NCBI GenBank assembly: GCA_003149935.1
Contig: QAMH01000010.1
Location: 1-64,000, forward strand
Source: Coriobacteriia bacterium
GTDB taxonomy: Bacteria > Actinomycetota > Coriobacteriia > Coriobacteriales > QAMH01
DNA: 64,000 nt
Reading direction: 5' to 3'
The position numbers were made by a program, and so were the translations under genes. Below are positions 49,951 to 59,855 of the stretch, piece by piece. Positions within the stretch are counted from its first letter, which is position 1; each line of letters begins with the position of its first letter. The notes below the pieces were generated by a model. It searched no databases, was not told where the DNA came from, and worked only from the letters and a program-made list of their open reading frames with translations.

Positions 49951-51810
49951 CTAATCCTTCATATCGTCAGGCGCGTTGTTTCGCAGTCTGACGAGTTCCT
50001 TTTGCATCGACACGGTCCGCTCGAAGAGCTTGTCGAGTTCCTCGGGTGAAAGCCCACTTTCCGAACGCATGCGTGCCTTCGCATCTCGAATGCTTCGCTC
50101 AAGGTCACGCTCGCGTAGCGTGCGAACCATGAGGCGCGCTTGAAACAGCTTCTCTGTGCTGTCCTCCGTTTCGATCATCGCCTGGGCGAGCAGGGTCGAA
50201 GCATCGGGACACGCCCTCTGGACTGACGCGAGCGCCTGCGCGGCAGATGCATCATGGTCAAGCGCGATGAGAGCATCGGCCATGCTCTCTGCGGCCTGAT
50301 CCATCCACCTGATGCGCATCAGGTCCTTCCCAATGTGATCGAGAAGATGAGCGTCTGTCACAACGAGCGCGATGAGCCCATACTCCATACGAGCGGATTG
50401 TTGGTCCGCCTCGATGATCTGCTCGGCTACCGGGTTAACCGCATTCGGTTGGGGCTCTGAGACGGCCTGATCGTTTTGATGGCGGGCAGCCATAGGGGCC
50501 TTGGTCTCCTTGAGAGCCTTGAATACGGCAGTATACTCCACATTCAAACGGTCGGCGATGATATTGACATAATCCGTTGCCGAAACGGAGTCCTTGATGG
50601 GATACAGAATCTGCAGTGCCTCCGTCATGGCACGCGCCTTGTTTTCCGGACGACGCAAGTCGTAGCGCTCGATGCAGCGATTGATCGAAAAGGCGAGCAG
50701 CGGCTCGGCAGCGGCGATGATGGCACGCATCGCATCCGCATCATGCGCACCGAGGAACTCCGCCGGGTCGTTGCCATCGGGAAGCACCACGACGCGCAGG
50801 TCGATCGGATCACGACGGCTCTCGACCGCCGATTGCCAGTCGATGAACTCGCTCGCGCGATCCGCCGCCTTCTGGCCCGCGGCATCACCGTCGAAGAGAT
50901 AGACGATACGCGAGGCGAAGCGGCTGATGAGCTTGACATGCTGGGCCGTGAGCGCCGTGCCGAGCGTGGCGACGGCGTTCTTGATGCCAGCCCGGTGCAT
51001 GGCGATGACATCGGTATAGCCTTCCACGACGATGGCCTCGCCGCTGTTGACGATGGCATTCTTCGCAACGTCGATACCGAACATGTTCGATGACTTGTGA
51101 AAGATGGGCGTCTCCGAAGTGTTGAGGTACTTGGGTTCGCCTTGCCCCATGATGCGGCCGCCAAACGCTATGCTGCGCCCCTGCAAATCGTGCACGGGAA
51201 ACATCACGCGCTCGAAGAAGCGGTCGATGAGATATCCGCCCTTGTTCACGAAGGCGAGGTTCGCACCGACGAGCTCGTCACGGGTAAATCCCCGTGACTG
51301 GAGATGTGCGACGAGCTTGCCGTGGCCGGGGGCATAGCCAAGCTTCCACTCCCGCGCGCACTCCGAGCCAAAGCCACGCTCGTGCAAATAGGCGCGGGCC
51401 TGCGTGGGGCCAGCATCGCGCGAGCGCATGAGCTCCATGTGATAGAAGTTCTCGGCCTCGGCGCAGGCCTGCATCATGCGGTCCTTGAGGCTGCGGGGAA
51501 CGCCGCTCCCGCCCACCTCGGTGATCTCGATGTTGGCGCGATCGGCCAGCGCGCGCACGGCCTCGGGAAACTCGAGATGCTCGCTTTCCATGAGATAGCC
51601 GAAGACATCGCCGCTCTTGCCGCACCCGAAACAGTGCCAGTTCTGCAAGTCGGGATCTATCTTGAACGAGGGGGTCTTCTCGTCATGGAACGGACAGCAT
51701 CCCCAGAACAGACGGCCCTTCTGATTGAGCACGACGCGCTCGTTCACGAGGGAGACCAAATCGGTCGCCTCGCGCACGCGGCGGATGTCGTCATCGGAGA
51801 TGCGCGCCAT
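49951..51810 (-). CDS. dnaG: DNA primase DnaG
   Basis: 619-residue primase. CHC2 zinc domain: CCPFHDEKTPSFKIDP and HCFGCGKSGDVFG. Catalytic core with Toprim: VVEGYTDVIAMHRAG, FDGDAAGQKAADRA and VVLPDGNDPAEFL. The C-terminal helicase-binding part is long and Ala/Gln-rich with a basic end. It starts 2 bp after ribF, so it is coupled to the nusA-truB-ribF run. Makes RNA primers for replication. Confidence 0.96.
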   Translation of the reverse strand: MARISDDDIRRVREATDLVSLVNERVVLNQKGRLFWGCCPFHDEKTPSFKIDPDLQNWHCFGCGKSGDVFGYLMESEHLEFPEAVRALADRANIEITEVGGSGVPRSLKDRMMQACAEAENFYHMELMRSRDAGPTQARAYLHERGFGSECAREWKLGYAPGHGKLVAHLQSRGFTRDELVGANLAFVNKGGYLIDRFFERVMFPVHDLQGRSIAFGGRIMGQGEPKYLNTSETPIFHKSSNMFGIDVAKNAIVNSGEAIVVEGYTDVIAMHRAGIKNAVATLGTALTAQHVKLISRFASRIVYLFDGDAAGQKAADRASEFIDWQSAVESRRDPIDLRVVVLPDGNDPAEFLGAHDADAMRAIIAAAEPLLAFSINRCIERYDLRRPENKARAMTEALQILYPIKDSVSATDYVNIIADRLNVEYTAVFKALKETKAPMAARHQNDQAVSEPQPNAVNPVAEQIIEADQQSARMEYGLIALVVTDAHLLDHIGKDLMRIRWMDQAAESMADALIALDHDASAAQALASVQRACPDASTLLAQAMIETEDSTEKLFQARLMVRTLRERDLERSIRDAKARMRSESGLSPEELDKLFERTVSMQKELVRLRNNAPDDMKD

Positions 51811-51812
51811 GG

Positions 51813-52799
51813 CTACTTGCCTCCCAGGTGCTCACGCACCCATTCGATGTTGCCCATCACCGTCTCAATGAGCTCATCCTTCGTCTCGAACACGCGCGGT
51901 CCACGCAGCCACTCTTCGAACTCGATGCGAATGTCCTTGCCGTAAAGATCGCCGTCAAAGTCGAGCAAATGTGCCTCGACCGGAGCCGTCGCCTCGGCAA
52001 AGCTCCTGGCAACGCCCACGTTGACGGCAGCCGCGTAGCGTGCGCCATCGACAATGCCGTACGCACCGTAGACGCCTTCGCGCGGCAACATGGTCTCGCA
52101 ATTCGAAAGGTCGAGATTGGCCGTCGCAAAGCCGAAGCCGTCACCTGCGCCACGACCATGCACGATGGTGCCGACGATGCTGTGCGGCCTGCCGGCAAGC
52201 AAGCGCTTTGCCTGCGTAACCGCGCCCTCGCGCAATTCCGCGCGTATGCGTGTCGACGAGATGACCTCGCCATTCTCCTCGATGAGCTCGCAGGAGACGG
52301 GTTCGCATCCGTGGTCGAGCGCCCAACGCCCCAGATCCTCGACCGTGCCGCTGGCATGGGCGCCAAAGTGAAAATCCAAGCCGGTGAAAATAGCACGTGG
52401 ATTCGTGACGCTACCCAGGAAGTCGAGAAACTCCGCGGGCGGCATCGAGAACAGCTCCGAGCTCGTGACGAGGTTCAGCACCCCGCCTTCGGCCTGCTCG
52501 GCAACCATCGCAAGGCGCTCGTCGTTCGAGAGCAGCTTGCCGAAGGTGGGATCATCGGCACGGAATATCTCATCGGGATCGCGGTCGAAGGTCACGGCGA
52601 CGAGGGGCAGGCCAAGCTCGCGAGCCCTTTCGCGCGCTTGCGCGAAAATCGCCCGGTGACCGATGTGCATGCCATCGAAAACGCCAATGACGAGAACAGT
52701 CCCATTGTTATCTCGACCGAGCGGAGAGATCTCGCCCGCACGAAACGCCGCTGGATCGCACCGTGTGATTGTCCCCGCCTTAGCCAACGCCGATGACAC
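51813..52799 (-). CDS. ribF: Bifunctional riboflavin kinase/FMN adenylyltransferase
   Basis: About 328 residues. The N-terminal adenylyltransferase has VLVIGVFDGMHIGHRAIF and the SSTRIR motif; the C-terminal kinase has GTIVHGRGAGDGFGFATANL and GVARSF. The upstream gene truB ends at 52780, so this gene begins inside it. No ATG is available; GTG 52799 is chosen, TTG 52838 is the longest frame, and neither has a clear ribosome site, so the start is uncertain. It supplies FMN and FAD from riboflavin. Confidence 0.9.
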   Translation of the reverse strand: MSSALAKAGTITRCDPAAFRAGEISPLGRDNNGTVLVIGVFDGMHIGHRAIFAQARERARELGLPLVAVTFDRDPDEIFRADDPTFGKLLSNDERLAMVAEQAEGGVLNLVTSSELFSMPPAEFLDFLGSVTNPRAIFTGLDFHFGAHASGTVEDLGRWALDHGCEPVSCELIEENGEVISSTRIRAELREGAVTQAKRLLAGRPHSIVGTIVHGRGAGDGFGFATANLDLSNCETMLPREGVYGAYGIVDGARYAAAVNVGVARSFAEATAPVEAHLLDFDGDLYGKDIRIEFEEWLRGPRVFETKDELIETVMGNIEWVREHLGGK

Positions 52800-53751
52800 C
52801 CCCGGGAATGACCGTCGCGGGGCGACATGCCCCGGCAACGAAGTTGTAGACGGCGAGCAGCTTGTTGTCGCGAATGCACGAAATCATGCCCTCGTCTGCG
52901 GAGATATCGGTAAGTTCGCGACCGTTTGCCACACATTGCGCCTGTTGCTCGCCGAGCTCGATGACGGGAAATCCCAAGAGCCGAGCCGGGTCGCACCACG
53001 GCAGCACGCCGCCTGCCTCGGCACGGTTCGCGAGCTCGTCGATGGAGCAGGCCTCGTCAATGCCCATCGTGGCAACCGACGTACGGCGAAGCGAGCCCAA
53101 ATGGGCGCCGCATCCGAGATAGGCACCGATATCACGCGCGAGGGCACGGATGTACGTACCCTTGCTCACGTCGAAATGGACGTCCCAGAAGGGCAGCACG
53201 CGCACCGACGTGCTGCCATCGGCGCAGATGAGCTTCGCCTCGCACACGCCCGCGCCCACAAGCTGCGCCCCGTACACAGTGACGTGGCGCGCCTCAAGCT
53301 CGAGGCACGTGCCCTCACGCGCCGCCTTGTAGGCGACGACGCCGTTCTTCTTGATGGCAGAATACGCAGGCGGAAGCTGCTCGAGCTCGCCCGTGAACTC
53401 GTCGAGGATGGCCTGGGCATCCACTGACCGCATGATATCCGCAAGCTCCCCGTCAGACGCGCTCGCGAGCGTGCGTCCCTGGGCATCATCCGTATCGGTG
53501 GCGGCGCCAAAGACGATGCGGGCATCGTAGCCTTTGTCGTGTCCGGTGAGGTACTCGGACAGGCGCGTGGCTGCGCCCACTCCCACGAGCATGAGACCCG
53601 TCGCGGCCGGATCGAGCGTGCCGGCATGCCCCACGCGCCGCTCACCCGTAATCTGGCGTACGCGATTGACCACATCGTGCGATGTCATCCCATAGGGCTT
53701 GTCGAGCGCGAGCACGCCGCACAGTCCGCTGGCACCACGCCTGCGGCTCAT
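52780..53751 (-). CDS. truB: tRNA pseudouridine(55) synthase TruB
   Basis: 323-residue pseudouridine synthase. The catalytic aspartate is in GHAGTLDPAATGLM; LDKPYGMTSHDVVNRVR, QLPPAYSAIKKNG and SKGTYIRALARDIG are family motifs. The C-terminal part is a short PUA-like region. The start overlaps the nrnA end by 4 bp (ATGA) at 53748-53751. Modifies U55 of tRNAs. Confidence 0.95.
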   Translation of the reverse strand: MSRRRGASGLCGVLALDKPYGMTSHDVVNRVRQITGERRVGHAGTLDPAATGLMLVGVGAATRLSEYLTGHDKGYDARIVFGAATDTDDAQGRTLASASDGELADIMRSVDAQAILDEFTGELEQLPPAYSAIKKNGVVAYKAAREGTCLELEARHVTVYGAQLVGAGVCEAKLICADGSTSVRVLPFWDVHFDVSKGTYIRALARDIGAYLGCGAHLGSLRRTSVATMGIDEACSIDELANRAEAGGVLPWCDPARLLGFPVIELGEQQAQCVANGRELTDISADEGMISCIRDNKLLAVYNFVAGACRPATVIPGGVIGVG

Positions 53752-54797
53752 AGCATGTCCTCGCGAATCCTCGTGAATGCCGTCGTGGCGGTTACCTCGG
53801 CATCCGTCGTCATCGAGGCCTTCGGTTGTTCGGCAAAGGACTCCGCAACGAGGCCCTCGACGATGGCACGCGCTTCGGGCAGCTTGCCGTGAATGGTGAA
53901 GCCGGCTGCCGCTTTGTGACCGCCACCGTTCATCTGGGCGGCGATGGCAGCGACATCGCGATCGGTCTTGGAGCGAATCGAGCCGCGCACGACGGGACCC
54001 TGCTCACGCAGCATGACGGCGATCTCGACGCCATCGAGCTGGCGTATCGCGTCGATGAGCGAATCGCCGTCCTCCTTGCTCGCGCCAAGCTCCTCGAAGT
54101 CGGCCTCGCAAGCCCACGACAGGGCGAGCTTGCCGTCGAAGAGCAACTCGAGACGACGCACGACGAGCGCCTCGAGCTGCAAGGCTGCCCAACTGCGACG
54201 CTGGTAGACGTAGCGTGCGACTTCGGAGGGAAGCGCGCCGGCCGCCGCCATGTCGGCCGCCGCCATGAGCGCACGCGAGTCGGCATTCTGAAACTGGAAC
54301 CTGCCCGTGTCGGTCACGAGCGCGGTATAGCAACAGGTCGCGATATCCGCCGTCATCTCGGCGCCGGCCTGTTCGAGGAAATCCCAGACGAGCATGCCCG
54401 CAGCCGCAGCCGTGCTGTCGACATAGCCGACATCGGCAAAGGATGCATCGCCCTGGTGATGGTCGATGACAAGCGTCTTCTTCGCGCGCTTGAAGACGTG
54501 CTCGCCATCACCGGCACGCGCGGCGCTCGGCACGTCAACGAGAATGAAGACGTCCGGGCGCGCATGATACTCGCAAGCGGGCATGAAGTCCCCGTAGCTT
54601 GCGAGAAAGTCGTAGAGCTTGGGCTGCTCGCGCGTCGCGAGCAGCGGCGTCACCTCGTAACCGAGACTGCGCAGGCCCAGCGTGAGGGCAAGCGCGCTGC
54701 CGAGGCAATCGCCATCCGGGTTGACATGGCCGCAGACGGCGACGCTTCGCGCCCCGTCAAGCAGCTCAATGCCATTCGTGTAATCGAGCTTCGCCAT
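53748..54797 (-). CDS. nrnA: DHH/DHHA1 phosphoesterase, NrnA-like
   Basis: 349-residue bifunctional oligoribonuclease/pAp phosphatase-like protein. DHH domain: GHVNPDGDCLGSALALT and VIDHHQGDASF, with ADIATCCYTALVTDTGRF. DHHA1 domain: VRGSIRSKTDRDVAAIA and GGGHKAAAGF. The C-terminal 30 residues are variable. The position between rbfA and truB is the usual one in Gram-positive and actinobacterial nusA operons. Degrades short RNA and may dephosphorylate pAp. Confidence 0.93.
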   Translation of the reverse strand: MAKLDYTNGIELLDGARSVAVCGHVNPDGDCLGSALALTLGLRSLGYEVTPLLATREQPKLYDFLASYGDFMPACEYHARPDVFILVDVPSAARAGDGEHVFKRAKKTLVIDHHQGDASFADVGYVDSTAAAAGMLVWDFLEQAGAEMTADIATCCYTALVTDTGRFQFQNADSRALMAAADMAAAGALPSEVARYVYQRRSWAALQLEALVVRRLELLFDGKLALSWACEADFEELGASKEDGDSLIDAIRQLDGVEIAVMLREQGPVVRGSIRSKTDRDVAAIAAQMNGGGHKAAAGFTIHGKLPEARAIVEGLVAESFAEQPKASMTTDAEVTATTAFTRIREDML

Positions 54798-54848
54798 TGA
54801 TCGTCCTTTTGGTCCTGGTACGTGATCGCAAACGATGATTGCGCTGCG

Positions 54849-55184
54849 CTAGCCCTCGTCGGAAAACAGCGACGCGATGCGCTCGGCAGCGTCGACCGAC
54901 GGGTCGATGAAGAAGCGCAACTCGGGCGTGACGCGCCAACCGAGGCTCTTGCCGACAAGCGAGCGTATGCGGCCCTTGGCGGCTTCGAGCCCCTCCATGA
55001 CCTCGTCATAGCGGCTCGCATCGGCGCTCACGTAGACGTTGGCGACTTCGCGGTCCTTGGAGACCTCGACGTCGGTGACCGTCACGAGCTCGAGACGCGG
55101 GTCGGCGATCTGGAACAGCAGCACGTTGGCGATCTTCTCGCGCAGTTCCTCGTTGACACGACGCGATGTGGGTGTCTGTTTCAT
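54849..55184 (-). CDS. rbfA: Ribosome-binding factor A
   Basis: 111-residue KH-like ribosome maturation factor. The stretch RRVNEELREKIANVLLFQI, then DPRLELVTVTDVEVSKD and AKGRIRSLVGKSLGWRVTPE and LRFFIDPS, matches RbfA throughout. It starts 2 bp after infB. Acts in 30S subunit maturation. Confidence 0.95.
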   Translation of the reverse strand: MKQTPTSRRVNEELREKIANVLLFQIADPRLELVTVTDVEVSKDREVANVYVSADASRYDEVMEGLEAAKGRIRSLVGKSLGWRVTPELRFFIDPSVDAAERIASLFSDEG

Positions 55185-55186
55185 GT

Positions 55187-57751
55187 CTATTCCTTACGGG
55201 CGACCTGCTCGATGCGATAGCCCTCGATGACGTCGCCTTCCTTGATGTCCTGGAAGTCCTCGATGCCGATGCCGCACTCCGTGCCCGAACGCACCGATGA
55301 CACGTCATCACGATAGTGGCGCATGGACATGATGGAGCCGTCGTGAACGATGACGCCGTCACGCACGATGCGCACGTGGTCGGTGTTGGCGATTTCGCCT
55401 TCGGTGACGATGCAGCCGGCGATGACGCCGACCTTGGGCATCTTGAAGGTCTCGCGCACGGTGGCGGAACCGGTATCGACCTCGACCTCCTCGGGAGCGA
55501 GCAAGCCGACGCGTGCGGCGTTGATGTCCTCGATAGCCTGGTAGATGACGCGGTACAGGCGGATGTCGACCTTCTCGCGCTCGGCAGCCTGACGCACGCC
55601 GGCCTGCGGACGCACGCCGAAGCCGATGATGATGGCATCGGATGCCGCGGCAAAGTTGACGTCCGTCTCGGTAACGCCACCGACGGCGGCGCGGATGACG
55701 TTGATGCGCACCTCGGACTGATCCATCTTCTCGAGCGCACCGCGCAGAGCCTCGATGGAACCCTGGGTGTCGGCCTTGACGATGAGGTTGAGCTCGGCAT
55801 GCTTGTTGGCCTCGATGCGGGCGAAGAGGTCATCGAGGTTCATGTGACGCGGAGCCTCCTGCGCGGCCAGGCGCTGCTTGAGCTCGCGCTCGGCAGCCAG
55901 GCTACGGGCCTCGGACTCGTTTTCGAAGACGGCGAACTCGTCACCGGCGCTCGGGACCGAGGACAGGCCCAGGATCTCGACCGGATCGGCGGGCTTGGCC
56001 TCCTTGACCGAATTGCCCTTCGGGTCGATGAGCGCACGCACGTGACCGAAGCACACGCCTGCGACGAGAGCGTCGCCCACGCGCAGCGTACCACGCTGCA
56101 CGATGACGGTCGCCACCGGACCGCGGCCCTTGTCGAGGTTGGCCTCAATGACGAAGCCGCTCGCGGTCGTATCGGGGTTGGCCTTGAGCTCGAGTACTTC
56201 GGCCTGGAGGATGATCGTCTCGAGCAGCTCGTCGATGTTGAGGTTCTGGCGAGCCGAGACCTCGACGAACATGTTGTTGCCGCCCCACTCCTCGGGCACG
56301 ACGCCACGCTCGGCGAGTTCGCTCTTCACGCGATCGGGATTGGCGCCCGGCTTATCGATCTTGTTAATGGCCACGACGATGGGGACATCGGCTGCCTTGG
56401 CGTGATCGATGGCCTCGATGGTCTGCGGCATGACGCCGTCATCGGCAGCGACGACCAGGACGATGATATCGGTGACCTGCGCACCACGCGCGCGCATGGC
56501 GGTAAACGCCTCGTGGCCCGGGGTGTCGATGAAGGTGATCTGATTGCCGTTGATCCAGACCACGGATGCGCCGATGGCCTGCGTGATGCCACCGGCCTCG
56601 GCCTGCTGCACGCCCGAATGACGAATGGCATCGAGCAGCGAGGTCTTGCCGTGGTCGACGTGACCCATGACGGTAACGACGGGCGGACGCGGCTTGAGGT
56701 CCTTCTCGTCATCGTAGAAGGTGAACGACATCTCCTCCTCCGGCGAGATAATCTTGACCTCGCGGCCAATGTCGCCAGCGATGAGCTCGACCAAGTCGTC
56801 GCTCATCGACTGGGTGAGGGTCAGCGGCGTGCCGAGCAGGAAGAGCCTCTTGACGACCTCGTTGCCGGGCACCTCGAGCGCATCGGCGAGCTCGCCCACC
56901 GTGATGCCGCTCGTGACCTGGACGACGCCCACGGGCACACCCGTGATTTCTGCCTTGCGCTGCGCCTCTTCCTCGGCCTTCTTGGCAGCTTCGGCGGCTC
57001 GGCGCTCCTTGCGCTTCTTGCGACGGCCAGTCGATTGCTTCTCGACCTCGGCAACGGCGGCACGCGCCTCCTCGAGAACCTTGTCGCGCTGCAGCTGCTC
57101 GACGGCCTGCGCCATCTGGCGGTAACGGTCGTCCTCGGACTCCGAGTCGACCTCCACCTGCTGGCGAGCCTTCTTTTTCTTCTTGGCGCCCTTCTCGCGA
57201 TAGGGCGAATCGGCCTGCGCGGGCTCGGCGCTCGCCTGCGCGGCAGCAGCGGCGCGAGCCTCGTCCGCCTCTTTCTTCTCCTGCGTCAGACGGTTGCTCT
57301 CGGCAGCGATCTGCGAGAGAAGCCCATCGAAGACCGAGGGCTTGGAAGGCTTGGGTTCCTCGACGACCTCCTCGACCTCCTGCTGGCTGGCGGCCTTGGC
57401 CTCCGCCTCGGCAGCCTCGCGCCTCTTCTGCTCCTTCTGACGACGCTTGATCTCGGCCTGGGCAGCTTGCTTGTGCTCCTCCTCGAGGCGCTTGCGCTCC
57501 TCTTCCTCGGCACTTACCTGCTCCTCGGCAGCGGCGTCCTTCCCTTTGTCCTCCTGGGCCTCCTCGGTGCGCTTTTGCAACTCTGGCCCAAGCTCCTTGC
57601 GAATCTTGTCGACATAGGCATCGACAAGCGTGGACGCATGATTCTTGACGGGGATCTTCATCTCCTTGAGTCTCTCGACGAGCTCCTTGGAGGTCATCCC
57701 GAACTCTTTGGCGAGCTCATGTACACGCATTCCTGCCATATTCCCTATCAC
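55187..57751 (-). CDS. infB: Translation initiation factor IF-2
   Basis: 854-residue GTPase. Two short N-terminal IF2_N motifs (MRVHELAKEFGMTSKELVER and ITVGELADALEVPGNEVVKR) flank a ~200-residue charged, Lys/Glu/Ala-rich coiled segment. G domain: VMGHVDHGKTSLLDAI, DTPGHEAF, NKIDKPG. Domains II-IV follow. GTG 57751 overlaps the ylxR stop (GTGA); ATG 57739 is an alternative. Delivers initiator tRNA to the 30S subunit. Confidence 0.96.
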   Translation of the reverse strand: MIGNMAGMRVHELAKEFGMTSKELVERLKEMKIPVKNHASTLVDAYVDKIRKELGPELQKRTEEAQEDKGKDAAAEEQVSAEEEERKRLEEEHKQAAQAEIKRRQKEQKRREAAEAEAKAASQQEVEEVVEEPKPSKPSVFDGLLSQIAAESNRLTQEKKEADEARAAAAAQASAEPAQADSPYREKGAKKKKKARQQVEVDSESEDDRYRQMAQAVEQLQRDKVLEEARAAVAEVEKQSTGRRKKRKERRAAEAAKKAEEEAQRKAEITGVPVGVVQVTSGITVGELADALEVPGNEVVKRLFLLGTPLTLTQSMSDDLVELIAGDIGREVKIISPEEEMSFTFYDDEKDLKPRPPVVTVMGHVDHGKTSLLDAIRHSGVQQAEAGGITQAIGASVVWINGNQITFIDTPGHEAFTAMRARGAQVTDIIVLVVAADDGVMPQTIEAIDHAKAADVPIVVAINKIDKPGANPDRVKSELAERGVVPEEWGGNNMFVEVSARQNLNIDELLETIILQAEVLELKANPDTTASGFVIEANLDKGRGPVATVIVQRGTLRVGDALVAGVCFGHVRALIDPKGNSVKEAKPADPVEILGLSSVPSAGDEFAVFENESEARSLAAERELKQRLAAQEAPRHMNLDDLFARIEANKHAELNLIVKADTQGSIEALRGALEKMDQSEVRINVIRAAVGGVTETDVNFAAASDAIIIGFGVRPQAGVRQAAEREKVDIRLYRVIYQAIEDINAARVGLLAPEEVEVDTGSATVRETFKMPKVGVIAGCIVTEGEIANTDHVRIVRDGVIVHDGSIMSMRHYRDDVSSVRSGTECGIGIEDFQDIKEGDVIEGYRIEQVARKE

Positions 57752-58047
57752 CTATCCCCTGCTGATGCCGCACTCGAGGTGCGCATGTATGCGTCAAAAT
57801 CGGCCCTCAGCCGTTCGTAATCGTCGTTTCCCACCTTGGTGCGCAGACGACCGCCCAAAAGGCGCTTCTCGCATGCCTTGGCAAAGCACGCCTCGTCCGC
57901 GCAGACATAGGCCCCACGTCCCGCCATCTTGCCGCTCGCATCGAGGGCAACCACCCCGTCTGCGCCGCACACGAAACGCACGAGCGTGCGTTTGTCAGAA
58001 CTCGCGCGGCATGCGATGCAGGTGCGTATGGGAACCTTCTTCGTCAT
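57748..58047 (-). CDS. ylxR: YlxR family RNA/nucleoid-binding protein
   Basis: 99-residue YlxR protein: PIRTCIACRASSDKRTLVRF, DASGKMAGRGAYVCADEACF and KACEKRLLGGRLRTK are the family signature. It sits between nusA and infB with a one-base overlap to nusA and a four-base overlap to infB. Homologues bind RNA or DNA and have been tied to RNase P and to gene regulation. Confidence 0.93.
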   Translation of the reverse strand: MTKKVPIRTCIACRASSDKRTLVRFVCGADGVVALDASGKMAGRGAYVCADEACFAKACEKRLLGGRLRTKVGNDDYERLRADFDAYMRTSSAASAGDR

Positions 58048-59318
58048 TAGATGAGGGACTCCTCTTCCTCGTCCTCGACGGGCTCGGATCCCTGGCCATC
58101 GGCATGGATGCCGCAGAAGTGCGAGCCGGGACGGGCATGGTTGCGGCAACGGACGCCCTCGGGGCTCACATACTCGCAGCGCTGGTCCACCGGCTCCTCG
58201 ACCACGTCGTCTTCCTCGTCGATGAGGGAGGTCATGGACACGAGCGACCCGCCATCGGCGGCAACGAGGCTCGCCGACTTGATGTCGATGTGCCAGCCGG
58301 TGAGGCGCGCCGCAAGGCGCGCGTTCTGGCCTTCTTTACCGATGGCGAGCGAAAGCTGGTCATCGGGCACGACGACGGTTGCGTAATGGGTGTCCTCGTT
58401 GATAAGCACGCTGGAGACCTTGGCCGGCGAGAGCGCGTTGGCCACGAAGGTCACCGGATCCTCGCTCCACTGGATGACGTCGATGCGCTCGCCGCGCAGC
58501 TCGCCGACCACCATGCGGATGCGCGAGCCCTTGGGGCCGACGCATGCGCCTACCGGATCGAGGTTGGACTCGCGGGAATGCACGGCGATCTTGGAGCGGG
58601 CGCCGGCCTCGCGCGCGACGGACTTGACCTCGACGACGCCATCGTAGATCTCGGGCACCTCGAGCTCGAGCAAGCGACGGATGAGATCGGGATGCGTGCG
58701 GCTCACGATGATGCTCGGACGGTTGCCACCATCGCGCGTGCGCGTGGCCCCCTGTGCCTGCTGGCTTGGGTCGCGTACGTCGATGATGAGCGCTTTGATG
58801 CGCTGATTGTGCTGGTAATACTCGTTGGAAGGGCGCTCGTTGCGCTCGTTCTCGTTGCGACGCCTGTCGAAGTGCGGCAGCTCGGCCTCGACGCCATCGC
58901 GGATCTTGATGATGGTGAAGTCCGGCGTGGTCTGCAGCACGGTACCGGTGATGAGCTCACCCTTGCGGTCGGCGAACTCCTTGTAGATGCTCGCACGGGC
59001 GGCATCGCGGACGATCTCGTTGATGACGCGCTTGGCGTTTTGCGCGGCGATGCGCGATACGTTTTCGGGCGTCACGTCACGCGGCTCGTAGTCCTCGTAC
59101 TCGCCCGTCTCGGGATCCTCCTCGCCGATGCCAACCATCTCGTAGACGAAAATGCGGCCGCTCTCGCGGTCGATGGTGACCTGCGCATCCCAATCAAGGT
59201 CGAGAATGCCCTTATAGCTGCGCGCAAGATCCTGCTCGAGGCGCTCGAGCACGGCGAGCTGATCGATACCACGCTCGGCGGCGAGATCGGAAAGTGCGCT
59301 GATGAGTTCTGATGACAT
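58047..59318 (-). CDS. nusA: Transcription elongation/termination factor NusA
   Basis: 423-residue NusA. N-terminal RNA-polymerase-binding part (ALSDLAAERGIDQLAVLERL), S1 domain (GELITGTVLQTTPDFTIIKI), then KH domains with GPKGSRIRMVVGELRGERID and AIGKEGQNARLAARLTGWHI. The last ~70 residues include cysteines (YVSPEGVRCRNHARPGSHFC) and an acidic end, an unusual actinobacterial-style tail in place of the Proteobacterial AR domains. Second gene of the rimP-nusA operon. Confidence 0.95.
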   Translation of the reverse strand: MSSELISALSDLAAERGIDQLAVLERLEQDLARSYKGILDLDWDAQVTIDRESGRIFVYEMVGIGEEDPETGEYEDYEPRDVTPENVSRIAAQNAKRVINEIVRDAARASIYKEFADRKGELITGTVLQTTPDFTIIKIRDGVEAELPHFDRRRNENERNERPSNEYYQHNQRIKALIIDVRDPSQQAQGATRTRDGGNRPSIIVSRTHPDLIRRLLELEVPEIYDGVVEVKSVAREAGARSKIAVHSRESNLDPVGACVGPKGSRIRMVVGELRGERIDVIQWSEDPVTFVANALSPAKVSSVLINEDTHYATVVVPDDQLSLAIGKEGQNARLAARLTGWHIDIKSASLVAADGGSLVSMTSLIDEEDDVVEEPVDQRCEYVSPEGVRCRNHARPGSHFCGIHADGQGSEPVEDEEEESLI

Positions 59319-59331
59319 GATTCCTCCCTAT

Positions 59332-59841
59332 TTAGTTGTCCTGATCAAGCGTCGCGTCTTCGTCATCGAAGTTGCGACCGCCAAAATCGATTTGGCCAAT
59401 GATGTGCGCCTTCTTGATGCGATCAAAGGCAAGGCGCTCCATCGTGCCATCTTCCATTTCAAGCACGAGCTCATCACCTTCGAGCCCGTGCGAGATTCCC
59501 GTGAACTTGCTGCGTGCGGCCCCTGGCTTGAGATAGACCACCGTGGTCTCTCCCGCAAAGCGATCGAAGTCATCGCGCTTGCGCAGGGGACGGTCGATGC
59601 CCGGTGACGAGACCTCGAGGTCGTATGATTCCATGAAGGGGTCGGCTTCCTCAATGGCCGCATCCACCCACTCTTGGGCATCGACGAGCTCGTCGAGTGT
59701 GATGCCACCAGCCGGAGTGTCGAGAAACACGCGCAGAACGGGACGCTTGCGCGTACCGGCAACCTCGACCGTCACGAGGTCGAGACCGTGCTTGCTTGCA
59801 AGCGGCTCGAGTACCTCGATGAGCTTGTCTTCCCTATTCAC
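59332..59841 (-). CDS. rimP: Ribosome maturation factor RimP
   Basis: 169-residue RimP. VLRVFLDTPAGGITLDELVD and YDLEVSSPGIDRPLRKRDDF are family motifs; the C-terminal SH3-like part is followed by an acidic end (DDEDATLDQDN). GTG 59841 is chosen because AAGGAG lies eight bases upstream; GTG 59847 is only two bases from that site. First gene of the nusA-infB operon. A hairpin with a T tract immediately precedes the ribosome site. Confidence 0.92.
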   Translation of the reverse strand: MNREDKLIEVLEPLASKHGLDLVTVEVAGTRKRPVLRVFLDTPAGGITLDELVDAQEWVDAAIEEADPFMESYDLEVSSPGIDRPLRKRDDFDRFAGETTVVYLKPGAARSKFTGISHGLEGDELVLEMEDGTMERLAFDRIKKAHIIGQIDFGGRNFDDEDATLDQDN

Positions 59842-59855
59842 CTGCACGTCTCCTT

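Noticed and set aside
55316..57820. Long plus-strand frame opposite infB, rich in Leu/Asp/His
   Set aside because: Composition is that of a reverse-complement shadow; infB itself is unmistakable.
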